Origin: CAVQCX01 sp963775335 | GTDB lineage: Bacteria; Pseudomonadota; Gammaproteobacteria; Chromatiales; Chromatiaceae | Direction of reading: 5' to 3' | DNA: 64,000 nucleotides | Assembly: GCA_963775335.1 (NCBI GenBank) | Contig: CAVZIJ010000006.1 | Location: forward strand, 177,492 to 241,491 | Shown here: positions 52,551 to 61,494 of the stretch, one piece after another | How positions within the stretch are numbered: position 1 is the first letter of the stretch | Layout of the letters: each line of letters begins with the position of its first letter | The notes under the pieces: model-generated | Database searches by the model: none | What the model was told of the DNA's origin: nothing | What the model saw: only the letters and a program-made list of their open reading frames with translations | Program-made: the position numbers and the translations under genes

Positions 52551-53347
52551 TCAGCCTGAGTCCGTTGGATCTCGGGATCTGCGCCGCCTTGGTGCTGGCT
52601 CTGGCCGGCCTGTCGAACCGGCTGCGCCTCGGGCTAGGGCGGCAGCTGGTGGTGGCCGCGCTGCGCTCTGCCGTGCAGCTCGGCCTGCTCGGCATGGTCC
52701 TCAAGTTCCTGTTCAGCCAGGCGCACCCGGGGCTGATCGCGGTGCTGGCCTTGGTGATGCTGCTGGTGGCGGGCTACGAGGTGGTCGCACGCCAGCAGCG
52801 CCGCCTGAGCGGCTTCTGGAGCCTGGGCATCGGCACGGTGTCGATGTTCCTCTCCTCGTTTAGCGTCACCCTGTTGGCCTTGACCGTGATCGTAGGGCCC
52901 GATCCCTGGTATACGCCCCAGTACCTGATCCCGCTGCTGGGCATGTTGCTCGGCAACAGTATGAACGGTGTCGCCATCAGCCTCGACCAGCTCACCCGGT
53001 CGGCTTGGCACCAGCGCCCGGTGATCGAGGGCCGCTTGATGCTCGGCCAGGACTGGGGCAGTGCGATCGCGGCGCTGCGCCGTGACGCCCTGCGCTCCGG
53101 GCTCATCCCGATCATCAATGCCATGACGACCGCCGGGGTGGTGAGTCTCCCGGGCATGATGACGGGCCAGATTCTCGGCGGCAGCCCCCCCATGGAGGCC
53201 GCGAAGTATCAGGTGATGATCCTGTTTCTGATTGCCGCGGGAACCGGCTTCGGTGCGGTCGCTGCGGTCTGGCTCGCCTCGCGTCGCCTGTTCGACGAGC
53301 GCCAGCGTCTGCGCCTGGACAGGCTGGCCCGGGTGAAAGGCGAATAG
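52541..53347 (+). CDS. fetB: FetB-like membrane subunit
   Basis: From GTG at 52541 the protein has 268 residues with about six to seven membrane segments. Family landmarks include LGLGRQLVVAALRSAVQL, PLLGMLLGNSMNGVAISLDQ, and the conserved segment IPIINAMTTAGVVSLPGMMT followed by GQILGG. It matches the UPF0014/YbbM family. The overlap with fetA (10 nt) supports a shared complex in the inner membrane. Confidence 0.93.
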   Translation: MSVISLSPLDLGICAALVLALAGLSNRLRLGLGRQLVVAALRSAVQLGLLGMVLKFLFSQAHPGLIAVLALVMLLVAGYEVVARQQRRLSGFWSLGIGTVSMFLSSFSVTLLALTVIVGPDPWYTPQYLIPLLGMLLGNSMNGVAISLDQLTRSAWHQRPVIEGRLMLGQDWGSAIAALRRDALRSGLIPIINAMTTAGVVSLPGMMTGQILGGSPPMEAAKYQVMILFLIAAGTGFGAVAAVWLASRRLFDERQRLRLDRLARVKGE

Positions 53348-53724
53348 CCGGGATATGTCTGGACGGGCTGGAATAGGCGAGGCTGTGTCGTGAGCCCATC
53401 TCATAATGCCCGGCCAGCCGCGCTGCTCTCCGAAATCTGTGCCGGCAACCGGCGGGACACAGCAGACGCGCATTTCGGACGCAATCCCTTGGGGAGAGGG
53501 GCGATCTCGACCCCTGCTTGGTTGCGGCTCGCTCCTGAAGCGACGGCTGCAGGGCGCCCCCGGCCGGGGGGTGATTACGAGACAGGCTCCAGATTGCGGA
53601 GCGGGTCGTACCAACGGCCGCCGTCCGGCGGGCGCCTGAGCGCTGGGGCGTCGAACGCGGCGGCGGAGGTCCGAGGCGCGCTGCTATGCTGTGTTACAGG
53701 ACTGTTTACTTTGGGGAAAGCACC
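53348..53724. other. Intergenic region after fetB, no gene seen
   Basis: About 375 nt. Open frames on both strands give Arg- and Pro-rich products without domains. GGGGAAAG at about 53714-53721 is a ribosome-binding site for the next gene. No clear terminator was seen. Confidence 0.4.
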
Positions 53725-53949
53725 ATGCCTTCCGACCGATATAACGAAAGAGCCGACAAAACGGTCTCTGCCTTCAAAGAGCTGATCAGCGATGACGCCA
53801 AGTCCCGGATTACGGAGGCCGAGCTCACCGACCTCCGCCTGATGATCGAGAAGGCGATCGCCGACGAGGTCAGCGATGCCACCGACCGTGTGGCGGCGGT
53901 CGTGGATCAGTTGCGCCACGAGTCTACCTGGACGCCGCTGGAGCTGTGA
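53725..53949 (+). CDS. Small acidic helical protein
   Basis: A 74-residue protein from ATG at 53725 with a good upstream GGGGAAAG. It is predicted all-helical and charged: SDRYNERADKTVSAFKELIS, then ITEAELTDLRLMIEKAIADE and DATDRVAAVVDQLRHES. There is no signal peptide and no Cys. I do not recognise the family. The convergent glycosyltransferase gene ends 55 nt downstream. Confidence 0.7.
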   Translation: MPSDRYNERADKTVSAFKELISDDAKSRITEAELTDLRLMIEKAIADEVSDATDRVAAVVDQLRHESTWTPLEL

Positions 53950-54004
53950 CAGGCTAGACCCCTGGTGTGGCGCGTGCGCTCGTCGTCGGGGAGCGCGATC
54001 TCCT

Positions 54005-55357
54005 TCAATGGCCGACCGCGGTTGGAATAGGGAATACGGCCGTCTCGAAGCCGGCGGCGGGCCGAGGGGAACTATGGGCCGGGGCCAAAGGCTGACGGAA
54101 CCAGGACTCGATGGTGGCGACGGCAGTCTTCACCCCGTTCTCGGTGCGCATCGCCGCCGCGACCTCGGCGGCGCGCTCGCGGAACCGGGGGTCCGCCTGG
54201 ACCGAGCGAATCTCCTGCGCCAATTTTTCCACTTTCAGCTTCCGGCGCAGCAAAGGCCGTCGGGCCAATCCGAGCTCCCACAGGCGAAGGGCCCATACGA
54301 TCTGATCGAGCCAATGGGCAACCACAACCGAGGGACAGCCGGCCCGCACCGCAGTGTGGGTGGTTCCCGCCCCGCCGTGATGCACCACCAGCGAGCAGTG
54401 TGGAAATAGCGCGCCGTGCGGTCCCTGTTCCAGACGATAGATGTCCGGGTGGTCCGGGATGTCACCGAGCGTCGACCAGGGGGCCTGGACAATCGCACGG
54501 CAGCCCGCCCGGCGGACCGCGTCGACCAGCAGCCGCGTGGTCTCGGCGACCGTGCCGAAAGAGGATTCCACGCCGTTGGGGCTGCCGAAACCCAGGAACA
54601 CCGGCGCCTCCCCGGCCTGCAGAAACGCGCTGAGGTCCGCAGGCAGCTGCCAGCTTTCCAGGTGCATGGGAACCTCGAGGAAACCGCAAACCTGGTGTAG
54701 CGGACTCCAATCCCGGGGGGGCGCTCCGAGCGCCGGGCTGTAGGCGTGCAGGTGAGGGTGGCGCGGAACGGGGCCATCCAAGGCGTGGGCTATCGGCGGC
54801 AGCCCTTCCTTGTGCCGCAGCTTGTTGAACCGCACCTTCAACACCCGATCGACCATCAGCTGGGCACCCTTCCACATCAGGGGATTCAGCCAGGGACCGA
54901 GATTGGGAAAGCCGCCGGGGGCCGAAAAACGCGAGGTCGCCGCATTCGTTTGCAGCATGACCCCCGCGTACGGTACCCCTTTCTTCTCCGCAGCCACCTG
55001 CAGATGGTGGACAAGACCGTGGCCAACCACCACGTCGTTGCTCTCGCACAGCGCGCAGGCGGCCCGGTAGATCTCCTCGTCCAAGGGGTCCAGGCAGTTG
55101 GCCATCACCAGCTCCCACTGGCGTAGCGGGTTCATGCTGCGCACGATCCGCGAGCGCAAACCCTCATCGCCCGGGTCGACGTGTCCCACCTGGATGATCC
55201 GGAACCCTCCCAGGCGTGCCCATTCGTCGTACTGCTTGTTGTCCACATCCGTGTAAGCCAGAGTGACTTCGTGCCCCGCCGCGCTGAGCCCACCGGCCAG
55301 GGCGATGAATGGCCGGACGTCGCCCGCCGTACCCCAGGTCTGCAATCCGATCTTCAT
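54005..55357 (-). CDS. UGT/MGT-type glycosyltransferase
   Basis: From ATG at 55357 (GGAGG seven nt upstream) 450 residues. It is a GT-B fold enzyme of family 1: N-terminal MKIGLQTWGTAGDVRPFIAL, nucleotide-sugar motif SLVVHHGGAGTTHTAVRAGC then PSVVVAHWLDQ. This is the sterol/macrolide glycosyltransferase type, with TWGTAGDVRP as in sterol 3-beta-glucosyltransferases. Possible acceptors are lipids, hopanoids, carotenoids or secondary metabolites. No clustered biosynthetic genes help to choose. Confidence 0.9.
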   Translation of the reverse strand: MKIGLQTWGTAGDVRPFIALAGGLSAAGHEVTLAYTDVDNKQYDEWARLGGFRIIQVGHVDPGDEGLRSRIVRSMNPLRQWELVMANCLDPLDEEIYRAACALCESNDVVVGHGLVHHLQVAAEKKGVPYAGVMLQTNAATSRFSAPGGFPNLGPWLNPLMWKGAQLMVDRVLKVRFNKLRHKEGLPPIAHALDGPVPRHPHLHAYSPALGAPPRDWSPLHQVCGFLEVPMHLESWQLPADLSAFLQAGEAPVFLGFGSPNGVESSFGTVAETTRLLVDAVRRAGCRAIVQAPWSTLGDIPDHPDIYRLEQGPHGALFPHCSLVVHHGGAGTTHTAVRAGCPSVVVAHWLDQIVWALRLWELGLARRPLLRRKLKVEKLAQEIRSVQADPRFRERAAEVAAAMRTENGVKTAVATIESWFRQPLAPAHSSPRPAAGFETAVFPIPTAVGH

Positions 55358-55987
55358 ACACAACCTCCGACGAAAGGGAGATGAAACGGCTCTGGAGACC
55401 AGTCTGTCCGGTAGCGGAGGCGGGCGATCCGGCTCCCTCCCTGGAAATTCTGCGCTCAATGCTCAACAAATGCGGTCAAACATGTTACCGGAGTCGGGCG
55501 GGTCCCGGAAGGTGAGACAGGAGCAAACCGCTCGGCTCGGTGTGCCAAGGCACGAGATCCGCGGCCAACCGAGCCAGCTCGACACAATGACCAGCGGGCT
55601 GGGGTGCGGGTTCCCTCGCCTGGACGATATCTTTCGACACTGTATCCCGGGAAGGGGGGCAAGAGTCCAGAACCTGTCTCACAATTCCGCCCGGCCGCGA
55701 CCGCGGCGATCCTGGCCCAAGGGGGTGAGGCGGCTCGCGGGGGCTATAGAATGATTGCCGGAGCCTCGGGCCGCGTGCTGCGAGGGCTGGCGCTATGCTC
55801 GCCTGGAGCGAAAAGCGGGTCCCGGACATCGTCCCCGGTGGTGCCGAGGGCTGGCGATGCTGGCCATCGGAAACCCCGACACTCTGATCTGGAGGCGCCC
55901 GACTCGAAAGCATCGCGCTGTTTACGGTGCCAAGATTCCGCTTGTTGCTGTCGTCATGGGCACGTTGCCAACCCAGTTTCCCCCCAG
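55358..55987. other. Intergenic region between divergent genes
   Basis: About 630 nt between the UGT gene and the PqaA-family gene. The frame of the latter stays open back to 55604, but that text has no similarity and the signal peptide begins at 55988. No tRNA, hairpin terminator or convincing gene is visible. Promoters for both directions are expected in this interval. Confidence 0.4.
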
Positions 55988-57781
55988 ATGAGCGCCGGTA
56001 CCCGCCGAACCTGCGCCGCCTGGGTGGGCACCTGCCTCCTCTTGCTGTTCCCCGGGCTGATCGCGGCCGCACCGCTGACCAATGCGGCCACGGCCCTGCA
56101 GACCTACGTCTCGACGCCTGATCCCGCTTACCGGTACGCCCTGCAAAGGACCGAGCGCGGGAAAGGCTACTCCCTGTATCTACTGAAGCTCGTTTCGCAA
56201 CGCTGGCGGTCCCGCAAAGAGGTCGATCGCAGGCTGTGGACCCACTGGCTCGTTCTCGCGGTGCCGGAAAAGGTCCGTTTCGAGACGGCTTTCCTGATCG
56301 TCGCTGCCGGCTCCAGCCAGAACGACCCCCCCGTACGGAACGATCGGGATATCGCGACCGCCGCCGAGATCGCCTTGAAGACCGGATCCGTGGCAGCCGT
56401 GCTCCAACAGGTACCGAGCCAGCCGCTGGTATTCGCCGACGAGCCCTGGCCTCACGCTGAGGACGCGCTGGTCGCCTACAGCTGGGACAAGGCGATGAAG
56501 ACGGGCGATCTCGGCTGGCCGGTCAACCTGCCGATGGTCAAGGCGGTGGTGAGGGCAATGGACGCCACCCAGTCTTTTCTGCGGGCGCGGCCCGAGAAGC
56601 CCGTCGTGATCACTCGCTTCGTGCTCCATGGCGAGTCCAAACGGGCCGCGGCGGTCTGGCTGACTGCGGCGATCGACCCCCGGGTCCGCGCAATCGCTCC
56701 GGCGGTGTTCGATTTTCTCAACTTTCCGGTCCAGGCCGAGCACCACTTCCGTGTCTATGGCTTCTTCTCCGCTGCGGCCCGGGACTACGTCAATTACGAC
56801 ATCCTGCGACGCCTGCGTACCCCCGAAGGCGAAGCCCTGGCGCGGGTGGTCGACCCGTACAGCTATCGCGACAGGCTGACGATGCCGAAACTGGTCATCC
56901 AGGCCACCGGCGACCAGTTCTTTCCCCCGGACGCGTCCAGGTTCTATTGGGACGGGCTGCGGGGCGAGAAGCTGCTGCAGGCGATCCCGAATACCGATCA
57001 CCGCTTGGAGCGCCCAGCGGTCTTCTCTGCGGCCAAACGCCACCTCATTGCCTGGTATGCGAGCATCCTTGAGAGTAAACCCAGGCCGTCGATCGACTGG
57101 CACCTCGACAAGGGGGGAGCACTGGTGGCTCACAGCTCGCAAGCACCGATCTTCGCGACCCTGTGGACGGCCACGAACCTGTTCTCGCGCGACTTCCGGT
57201 GGGACCCGCTGCGGGCGCTCTGGCTGCCTTGGTCGGCGGGCCAACGCGACGACCGGACCTTCGTGGCAAGCGTTAACGCGCCGCTGTTCGGTTGGCGTGC
57301 CTATTTGGCTCAGCTCGGTTTCACGAGTCCCATCCCGGGCTACACTCAGGTCTACACTACGCAGGTGCTCGTTACGCCGGACTCACTCCCATTCAGGATC
57401 TCGGAGCGCATCGACCACCTGCGGGACGCGCGCTCCTGGCTCGCCGATCTGCGAGCGGCGGGAGCCGGCGAGCCGGCGGCCAAGGGCGTGGGCGCAAAGG
57501 TTGATATGGCCCTGCCCATTCCCCTGCTCGGTCGACACGTCGACACGAGGGCTGGCGCCTTGGCGCTGCTGGAAGGCATGGGCAAGTCGCCGGCGCGCAA
57601 CGCGATGGGAGAGTGCCTCGCGGTTCGACTCAACATCGCCGCCGGGGCTCTGGGATGGTACTCGCACCCCAAGGCGTCCGGCCCCTATGTGTGGGAGCTT
57701 TGGGGGGAGGTGCGCCATGCCTTTCTATCCGGCGACCCCGCAAAGAGCGCGCGGATTTGTGCGGCCATGAACCAGCGGTGA
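55988..57781 (+). CDS. PqaA-family (PhoPQ-related) exported protein
   Basis: ATG at 55988 begins a signal peptide (WVGTCLLLLFPGLIAAAP); 597 residues in all. The alpha/beta-hydrolase core matches PhoPQ-activated pathogenicity-related proteins: nucleophile region RFVLHGESKRAAAVWLTAAI with Ser in GES-K, then KLVIQATGDQFFPPDASRFY and the His region IPNTDHRL. In PqaA the motif is usually GASKRG; here it is GESKRA. A C-terminal domain of about 200 residues is beyond the usual core. The gene is periplasmic or secreted by inference. Substrate unknown. Confidence 0.85.
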   Translation: MSAGTRRTCAAWVGTCLLLLFPGLIAAAPLTNAATALQTYVSTPDPAYRYALQRTERGKGYSLYLLKLVSQRWRSRKEVDRRLWTHWLVLAVPEKVRFETAFLIVAAGSSQNDPPVRNDRDIATAAEIALKTGSVAAVLQQVPSQPLVFADEPWPHAEDALVAYSWDKAMKTGDLGWPVNLPMVKAVVRAMDATQSFLRARPEKPVVITRFVLHGESKRAAAVWLTAAIDPRVRAIAPAVFDFLNFPVQAEHHFRVYGFFSAAARDYVNYDILRRLRTPEGEALARVVDPYSYRDRLTMPKLVIQATGDQFFPPDASRFYWDGLRGEKLLQAIPNTDHRLERPAVFSAAKRHLIAWYASILESKPRPSIDWHLDKGGALVAHSSQAPIFATLWTATNLFSRDFRWDPLRALWLPWSAGQRDDRTFVASVNAPLFGWRAYLAQLGFTSPIPGYTQVYTTQVLVTPDSLPFRISERIDHLRDARSWLADLRAAGAGEPAAKGVGAKVDMALPIPLLGRHVDTRAGALALLEGMGKSPARNAMGECLAVRLNIAAGALGWYSHPKASGPYVWELWGEVRHAFLSGDPAKSARICAAMNQR

Positions 57782-57946
57782 AGTTCGACGCCTCGAGTAG
57801 TGCCCCGCGGGGGTACGATTTGGCGGCACACCTGCGCCGGCGGTCGGCACGCGCCGGGCCTTATCCTGTTCAGCACCGGTTCAGTCTGAAAGCGTCATGC
57901 TTATAGCCACCCTGGAAGAAGGGTCAGTGGACTCAGGAGAACGAAG

Positions 57947-58315
57947 ATGATCAAGATACGCCATATCGCTTCGATGGTTGCCGCCGGTGCCCTCGTGCTG
58001 TCGACGGCCTCCGCCAGCGCCGCCGGCTTCGCCAGCTGGCCCAGTGTTCGTCACGCCGGGCGCTCCTACGCGTACTGGGGTCCTCGCGGCGCGCACGTGG
58101 GCCGCTGGCAGCCGGGTCGCTACGGCGCCTGGTGGCCGGGCAAGTACGCCGGGGGCGCATATTACCGGCCCGGGGCCTATTACGGCTGTGCCAATTGCGG
58201 CGGCTATTACTACGATGACCACCACCACGACAACGACAATGCACTGTGGTACGGGCTGGGCGTAGCGACTCCGCTACTCCTGCAGGGCCTGTCCAACTAT
58301 GAGCACAACTACTGA
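57947..58315 (+). CDS. Secreted Tyr/Gly-rich small protein with a His/Asp stretch
   Basis: A 122-residue protein with a clear signal peptide (SMVAAGALVLSTASASAAG). The mature part is rich in Gly, Tyr and Trp (YGAWWPGKYAGGAYYRPGAY), has one CANC pair, and the acidic/His run DDHHHDNDN that could bind metal. A weak hydrophobic end follows (LWYGLGVATPLLLQGL). I know of no family. An AGGAG site precedes ATG. The Cys-rich repeat gene follows after 83 nt. Confidence 0.75.
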   Translation: MIKIRHIASMVAAGALVLSTASASAAGFASWPSVRHAGRSYAYWGPRGAHVGRWQPGRYGAWWPGKYAGGAYYRPGAYYGCANCGGYYYDDHHHDNDNALWYGLGVATPLLLQGLSNYEHNY

Positions 58316-58398
58316 GTTGTCGTGACCCAAATCGCCGCCGATCGGGCATCGGGCCCGATCGGGCGGCGCAACCGCTTCACCGACGGGGTACCGCGACG

Positions 58399-58782
58399 AT
58401 GAAGAACCGGCGTCTTTGGGTAGGGTCGGCCTTGGTCGGCATCCTGCTGCTTCCCCGATTCGCGCTGGCGGGGGAGGTCCCTCGAAACTCGTGCACCCCG
58501 GACATCGAGCGCTATTGCGAGACGGTCGAGCCGGGGGACGGACGGATACTGCGTTGCCTGCAAGAGCATCAGCCCCATCTGTCGGCCAATTGCCAGAGCA
58601 CTCTCGAGGCGGCCAATAGCAAGCTCGCGGAGCTGCGCTGGACCTGCGCGCCGGATGTGATCAGGCTCTGCAGGGCCTCGCTCGGGACGGACCGTCGGGG
58701 AATCGTGCGCTGCCTGCAGAGCCATCAGGCGGAGATTTCTGCCCCCTGCAGCCGCGGCATCCAGGACCTGATGGGGATGTAG
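58399..58782 (+). CDS. Exported cysteine-rich repeat protein (GLG1-like)
   Basis: A 127-residue protein: signal peptide (WVGSALVGILLLPRFALAG), then two copies of a Cys repeat of the Cys_rich_FGFR type (CTPDIERYCETVEPGDGRIL with RCLQEHQPHLSANC; and CAPDVIRLCRASLGTDRRGI with VRCLQSHQAEISAPC). Each repeat has four Cys, likely forming disulfides in the periplasm. In bacteria such proteins are of unknown function. It follows the Tyr/Gly-rich gene in the same direction. Confidence 0.88.
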   Translation: MKNRRLWVGSALVGILLLPRFALAGEVPRNSCTPDIERYCETVEPGDGRILRCLQEHQPHLSANCQSTLEAANSKLAELRWTCAPDVIRLCRASLGTDRRGIVRCLQSHQAEISAPCSRGIQDLMGM

Positions 58783-59077
58783 GGGCCATCTCGTCGTCCC
58801 AATTCCCCAAGCGGTTGCGTCCGGCACGGGCGCCTGTGGCGTCACAGCGTTTGCCGGTGCGCGAAGGATCGTGCTGCACGGCTCCCTTGCCGGCACGCGT
58901 TTCGAACGACGACGCGGCTCGCGGCGGATGGTGAGATGGCTTCCATCCAGCCCACAGCTCTGTCCGGCCTTCTGATGCGGCTCCCCGGGGGTCGGGATGG
59001 TGCGCCCCGCGGCCAAATGGGGTGTTCGCCGGCGCAGCCGTGCGCTATTGTCCCATTCATGCCGACCCTGATTCACC

Positions 59078-59398
59078 GTGGCGGCTGAGGTCGAGACCTT
59101 GTCAGCCCACGATCTGCATCAGCGCCCCTACTCGACCCCGGGCCAGCCCTTGATATTGCGCGATGTCCTGGCCATCGACCGTACACGCCTGGCCAACGAG
59201 CGCACGCTGCTCGCTTGGATTCGTACCGCCCTCATGCTGCTGGTCTCGGGCGTCACGCTGATCAAGGTATTCGAGGGCGTGAAGGCCCTGGAGCTGCTGG
59301 GCTTCGCTCTAATTCCGCTGGCGATTCTGGTGGCTACCCTGGGGTTGCGTCGTTACCTCCAGACCCGGAGGCTGATTAGCCAGGCCGAGCGGGAGTGA
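59078..59398 (+). CDS. DUF202 membrane protein
   Basis: A 106-residue protein from GTG at 59078. The DUF202 signature is complete: LAIDRTRLANERTLLAWIRT, then two membrane segments (ALMLLVSGVTLIKVF and LLGFALIPLAILVATLGL). YidH-type proteins have unknown function. Its stop overlaps the reading frame upstream of the HNH gene. Confidence 0.9.
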   Translation: MAAEVETLSAHDLHQRPYSTPGQPLILRDVLAIDRTRLANERTLLAWIRTALMLLVSGVTLIKVFEGVKALELLGFALIPLAILVATLGLRRYLQTRRLISQAERE

Positions 59399-59493
59399 GC
59401 CGGCAGCCCCGCTCCCAGGTCTCAGCGCCGCGACACAACGTCTTTGCCGCCGGGGAGATCTTGCCGACCCCAAGGCCCAGCGGAGGTGAGTCC

Positions 59494-59883
59494 GTGAAAT
59501 ACAAACGCCCGGAATCCAGCGAGCAGCGTCTCGACCGCCTCGTCGCAGAGGCCCGGCGCAGCCGCGACGAGCGCGAGCGCGGCTATCGCGAGCAGGCATT
59601 GAAGCTGTTCCCCTGGGTATGCGCGCGCTGCGGCCGCGCCTTCACCCGCGAGAACGTGCGCGAGCTGACCGTTCATCACAAGGACCACGACCACGACCGC
59701 AATCCACCGGACGGCTCCAATTGGGAGCTGCTCTGCCTTTATTGCCACGACAACGAGCACCAACGGTTGCTGCAAGGTGCTGCGGGGCTGCAGCCGGGCT
59801 CGGAGCCGCACACTGGCCCATCCAGCCACCAGCCGTTCGCCCAGCTGGGGTCACTGCTCAAGCGCGAGCCCCCAGAGGACTGA
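59494..59883 (+). CDS. HNH nuclease family protein, YajD type
   Basis: GTG at 59494 follows GGAGGTGA at good spacing; the product has 129 residues. The HNH core is CARCGRAF, then LTVHHKDHDHDRNPPDGSNW and ELLCLYCHDNEHQ, so the metal Cys pairs and the His-Asn-His set are present. YajD-type proteins are conserved in gammaproteobacteria, and their nuclease role is not demonstrated. A longer frame from 59395 has no similarity in its first 33 codons. Confidence 0.9.
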   Translation: MKYKRPESSEQRLDRLVAEARRSRDERERGYREQALKLFPWVCARCGRAFTRENVRELTVHHKDHDHDRNPPDGSNWELLCLYCHDNEHQRLLQGAAGLQPGSEPHTGPSSHQPFAQLGSLLKREPPED

Positions 59884-60004
59884 CCCGGAGGGTCGCGGCT
59901 CGTCCGCGGCTACGCCGCTGCGCGGTTGGCCCCCGGAGCCTTCGAGCCGCGGTCCGTTGCGGCAGGGGGTGAGGGGCAGCTTCCGGCTGCCCTGCAGCAA
60001 AATG

Positions 60005-60032
60005 TTGCACTGCACCATAAATCGGCTAACTT
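60005..60032 (+). promoter_or_regulatory. Possible promoter of the pyruvate carboxylase operon
   Basis: TTGCAC (60005-60010) and TAACTT (60027-60032) are spaced by 16 nt in a locally AT-richer stretch, about 30 nt before the TTG start of the first gene. The fit to the sigma-70 consensus is moderate. Confidence 0.35.
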
Positions 60033-60063
60033 ATCTCGGACGCGCGCTTATCGGAGAACCCCC

Positions 60064-61482
60064 TTGTTTCGCAAGATCCTCATCGCCAACCGCGGCGAGA
60101 TCGCGGTGCGCATCATCCGCGCCTGCGCCGAGATGGGCATACGCTCTGCGGCCATATACTCAGACGCGGACCGCTACTCCTTGCACGTGAAGAAGGCCGA
60201 CGAGGCCTACAGCCTGGGTAGTGACCCCCTGGCGGGCTACCTCAACGTCTACCGCATCGCCAATCTGGCCAAGGCCACCGGCTGCGACGCGGTGCACCCC
60301 GGCTACGGCTTCCTGTCCGAGAATCCCGAGCTCGCCGAGGCCTGCGCTCGCCGCGGCATCACCTTCATCGGCCCGAGCGCCGAGGTGATCCGCCGCATGG
60401 GCGACAAGACCGAGGCGCGTTTTGCCATGAAGCGCGCCGGGGTGCCGGTGACCCCGGGCACCGACGGGAACCTGGACAACCTCGACGACGCCCTGAACGT
60501 CGCTGAGGTCTTGGGCTACCCCGTCATGCTCAAGGCAACGTCGGGGGGCGGAGGCCGGGGCATCCGGCGCTGCGACAGCCCTGAGGATCTGCGCCGCAAC
60601 TACGAGCGCGTGATCTCCGAGGCCACCAAGGCCTTCGGGCGGGCTGAAGTGTTCATGGAGAAGTGCATCGTCAAGCCCCGCCACCTCGAGGTGCAGGTGC
60701 TGGCCGACGAGCGCGGCAACGCCATTCATCTGTTCGAGCGCGACTGCTCGATCCAGCGGCGCAACCAGAAGCTGATCGAGATCGCGCCGTCGCCCCAGCT
60801 CGACGAGGCCCAGCGTCAGTACATCGGCGGGCTTGCGGTGATCGCGGCCAAGGCGGTGGGCTACACCAACGCCGGTACCGTCGAGCTCCTGATGGACGAG
60901 AACGATCGCTTCTACTTCATGGAGATGAACACCCGGGTGCAGGTCGAGCACACCATCACCGAGACCATCACCGGGGTGGACATCGTCGAGGAGCAGATCC
61001 GTATCGCGGCGGGCCTGTCCCTGCGCTTTCGCCAGGACCAGGTCAGCCGCCGCGGCTTCGCCATGCAGTTTCGCATCAACGCCGAGGACCCCAAGAACAA
61101 CTTCCTGCCGAGCTTCGGACGCATCTCGCGCTACTATGCCCCCGGCGGGCCGGGCGTGCGCACCGATACGGCCATCTATACCGGCTACACGGTGCCGCCC
61201 TACTATGATTCGCTGATCGCCAAGGTGATCGTCTGGGCGCTGTCCTGGGAGGACGTGATCAACCGCGGCGAGCGCGCCCTGACGGACATGGGCCTGGAGG
61301 GCATCCGCACCACGATCCCGTATTATCTGCAGATCCTGCGCTCCCCGGGATTCCGCTCGGGCAGGTTCGACACCAGCTTCGTGGAGAGCCATCCGGAGCT
61401 CATCGAATACTCCTGCAAGCGCCGCCGTGAGGACCTGGCCGCGGCGCTGTCGGTCGCCATCGCCATCCACGCGGGGCTCTAG
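60064..61482 (+). CDS. pycA: Pyruvate carboxylase subunit A (biotin carboxylase)
   Basis: 472 residues from TTG at 60064 (GGAG upstream). Biotin carboxylase domains are in order: KILIANRGEIAVRIIRA, HPGYGFLSENPELAEAC, ATP-grasp loop TSGGGGRGIR, catalytic region MEMNTRVQVEHTITE, and the C-terminal AMQFRINAEDPKNNFLPSFG. It carboxylates biotin on the partner subunit. Pairing with an OadA/PycB-type gene 12 nt downstream indicates the two-subunit pyruvate carboxylase that makes oxaloacetate, rather than acetyl-CoA carboxylase (no accB nearby). Confidence 0.9.
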   Translation: MFRKILIANRGEIAVRIIRACAEMGIRSAAIYSDADRYSLHVKKADEAYSLGSDPLAGYLNVYRIANLAKATGCDAVHPGYGFLSENPELAEACARRGITFIGPSAEVIRRMGDKTEARFAMKRAGVPVTPGTDGNLDNLDDALNVAEVLGYPVMLKATSGGGGRGIRRCDSPEDLRRNYERVISEATKAFGRAEVFMEKCIVKPRHLEVQVLADERGNAIHLFERDCSIQRRNQKLIEIAPSPQLDEAQRQYIGGLAVIAAKAVGYTNAGTVELLMDENDRFYFMEMNTRVQVEHTITETITGVDIVEEQIRIAAGLSLRFRQDQVSRRGFAMQFRINAEDPKNNFLPSFGRISRYYAPGGPGVRTDTAIYTGYTVPPYYDSLIAKVIVWALSWEDVINRGERALTDMGLEGIRTTIPYYLQILRSPGFRSGRFDTSFVESHPELIEYSCKRRREDLAAALSVAIAIHAGL

Positions 61483-61494
61483 AGGTTCACAGCC

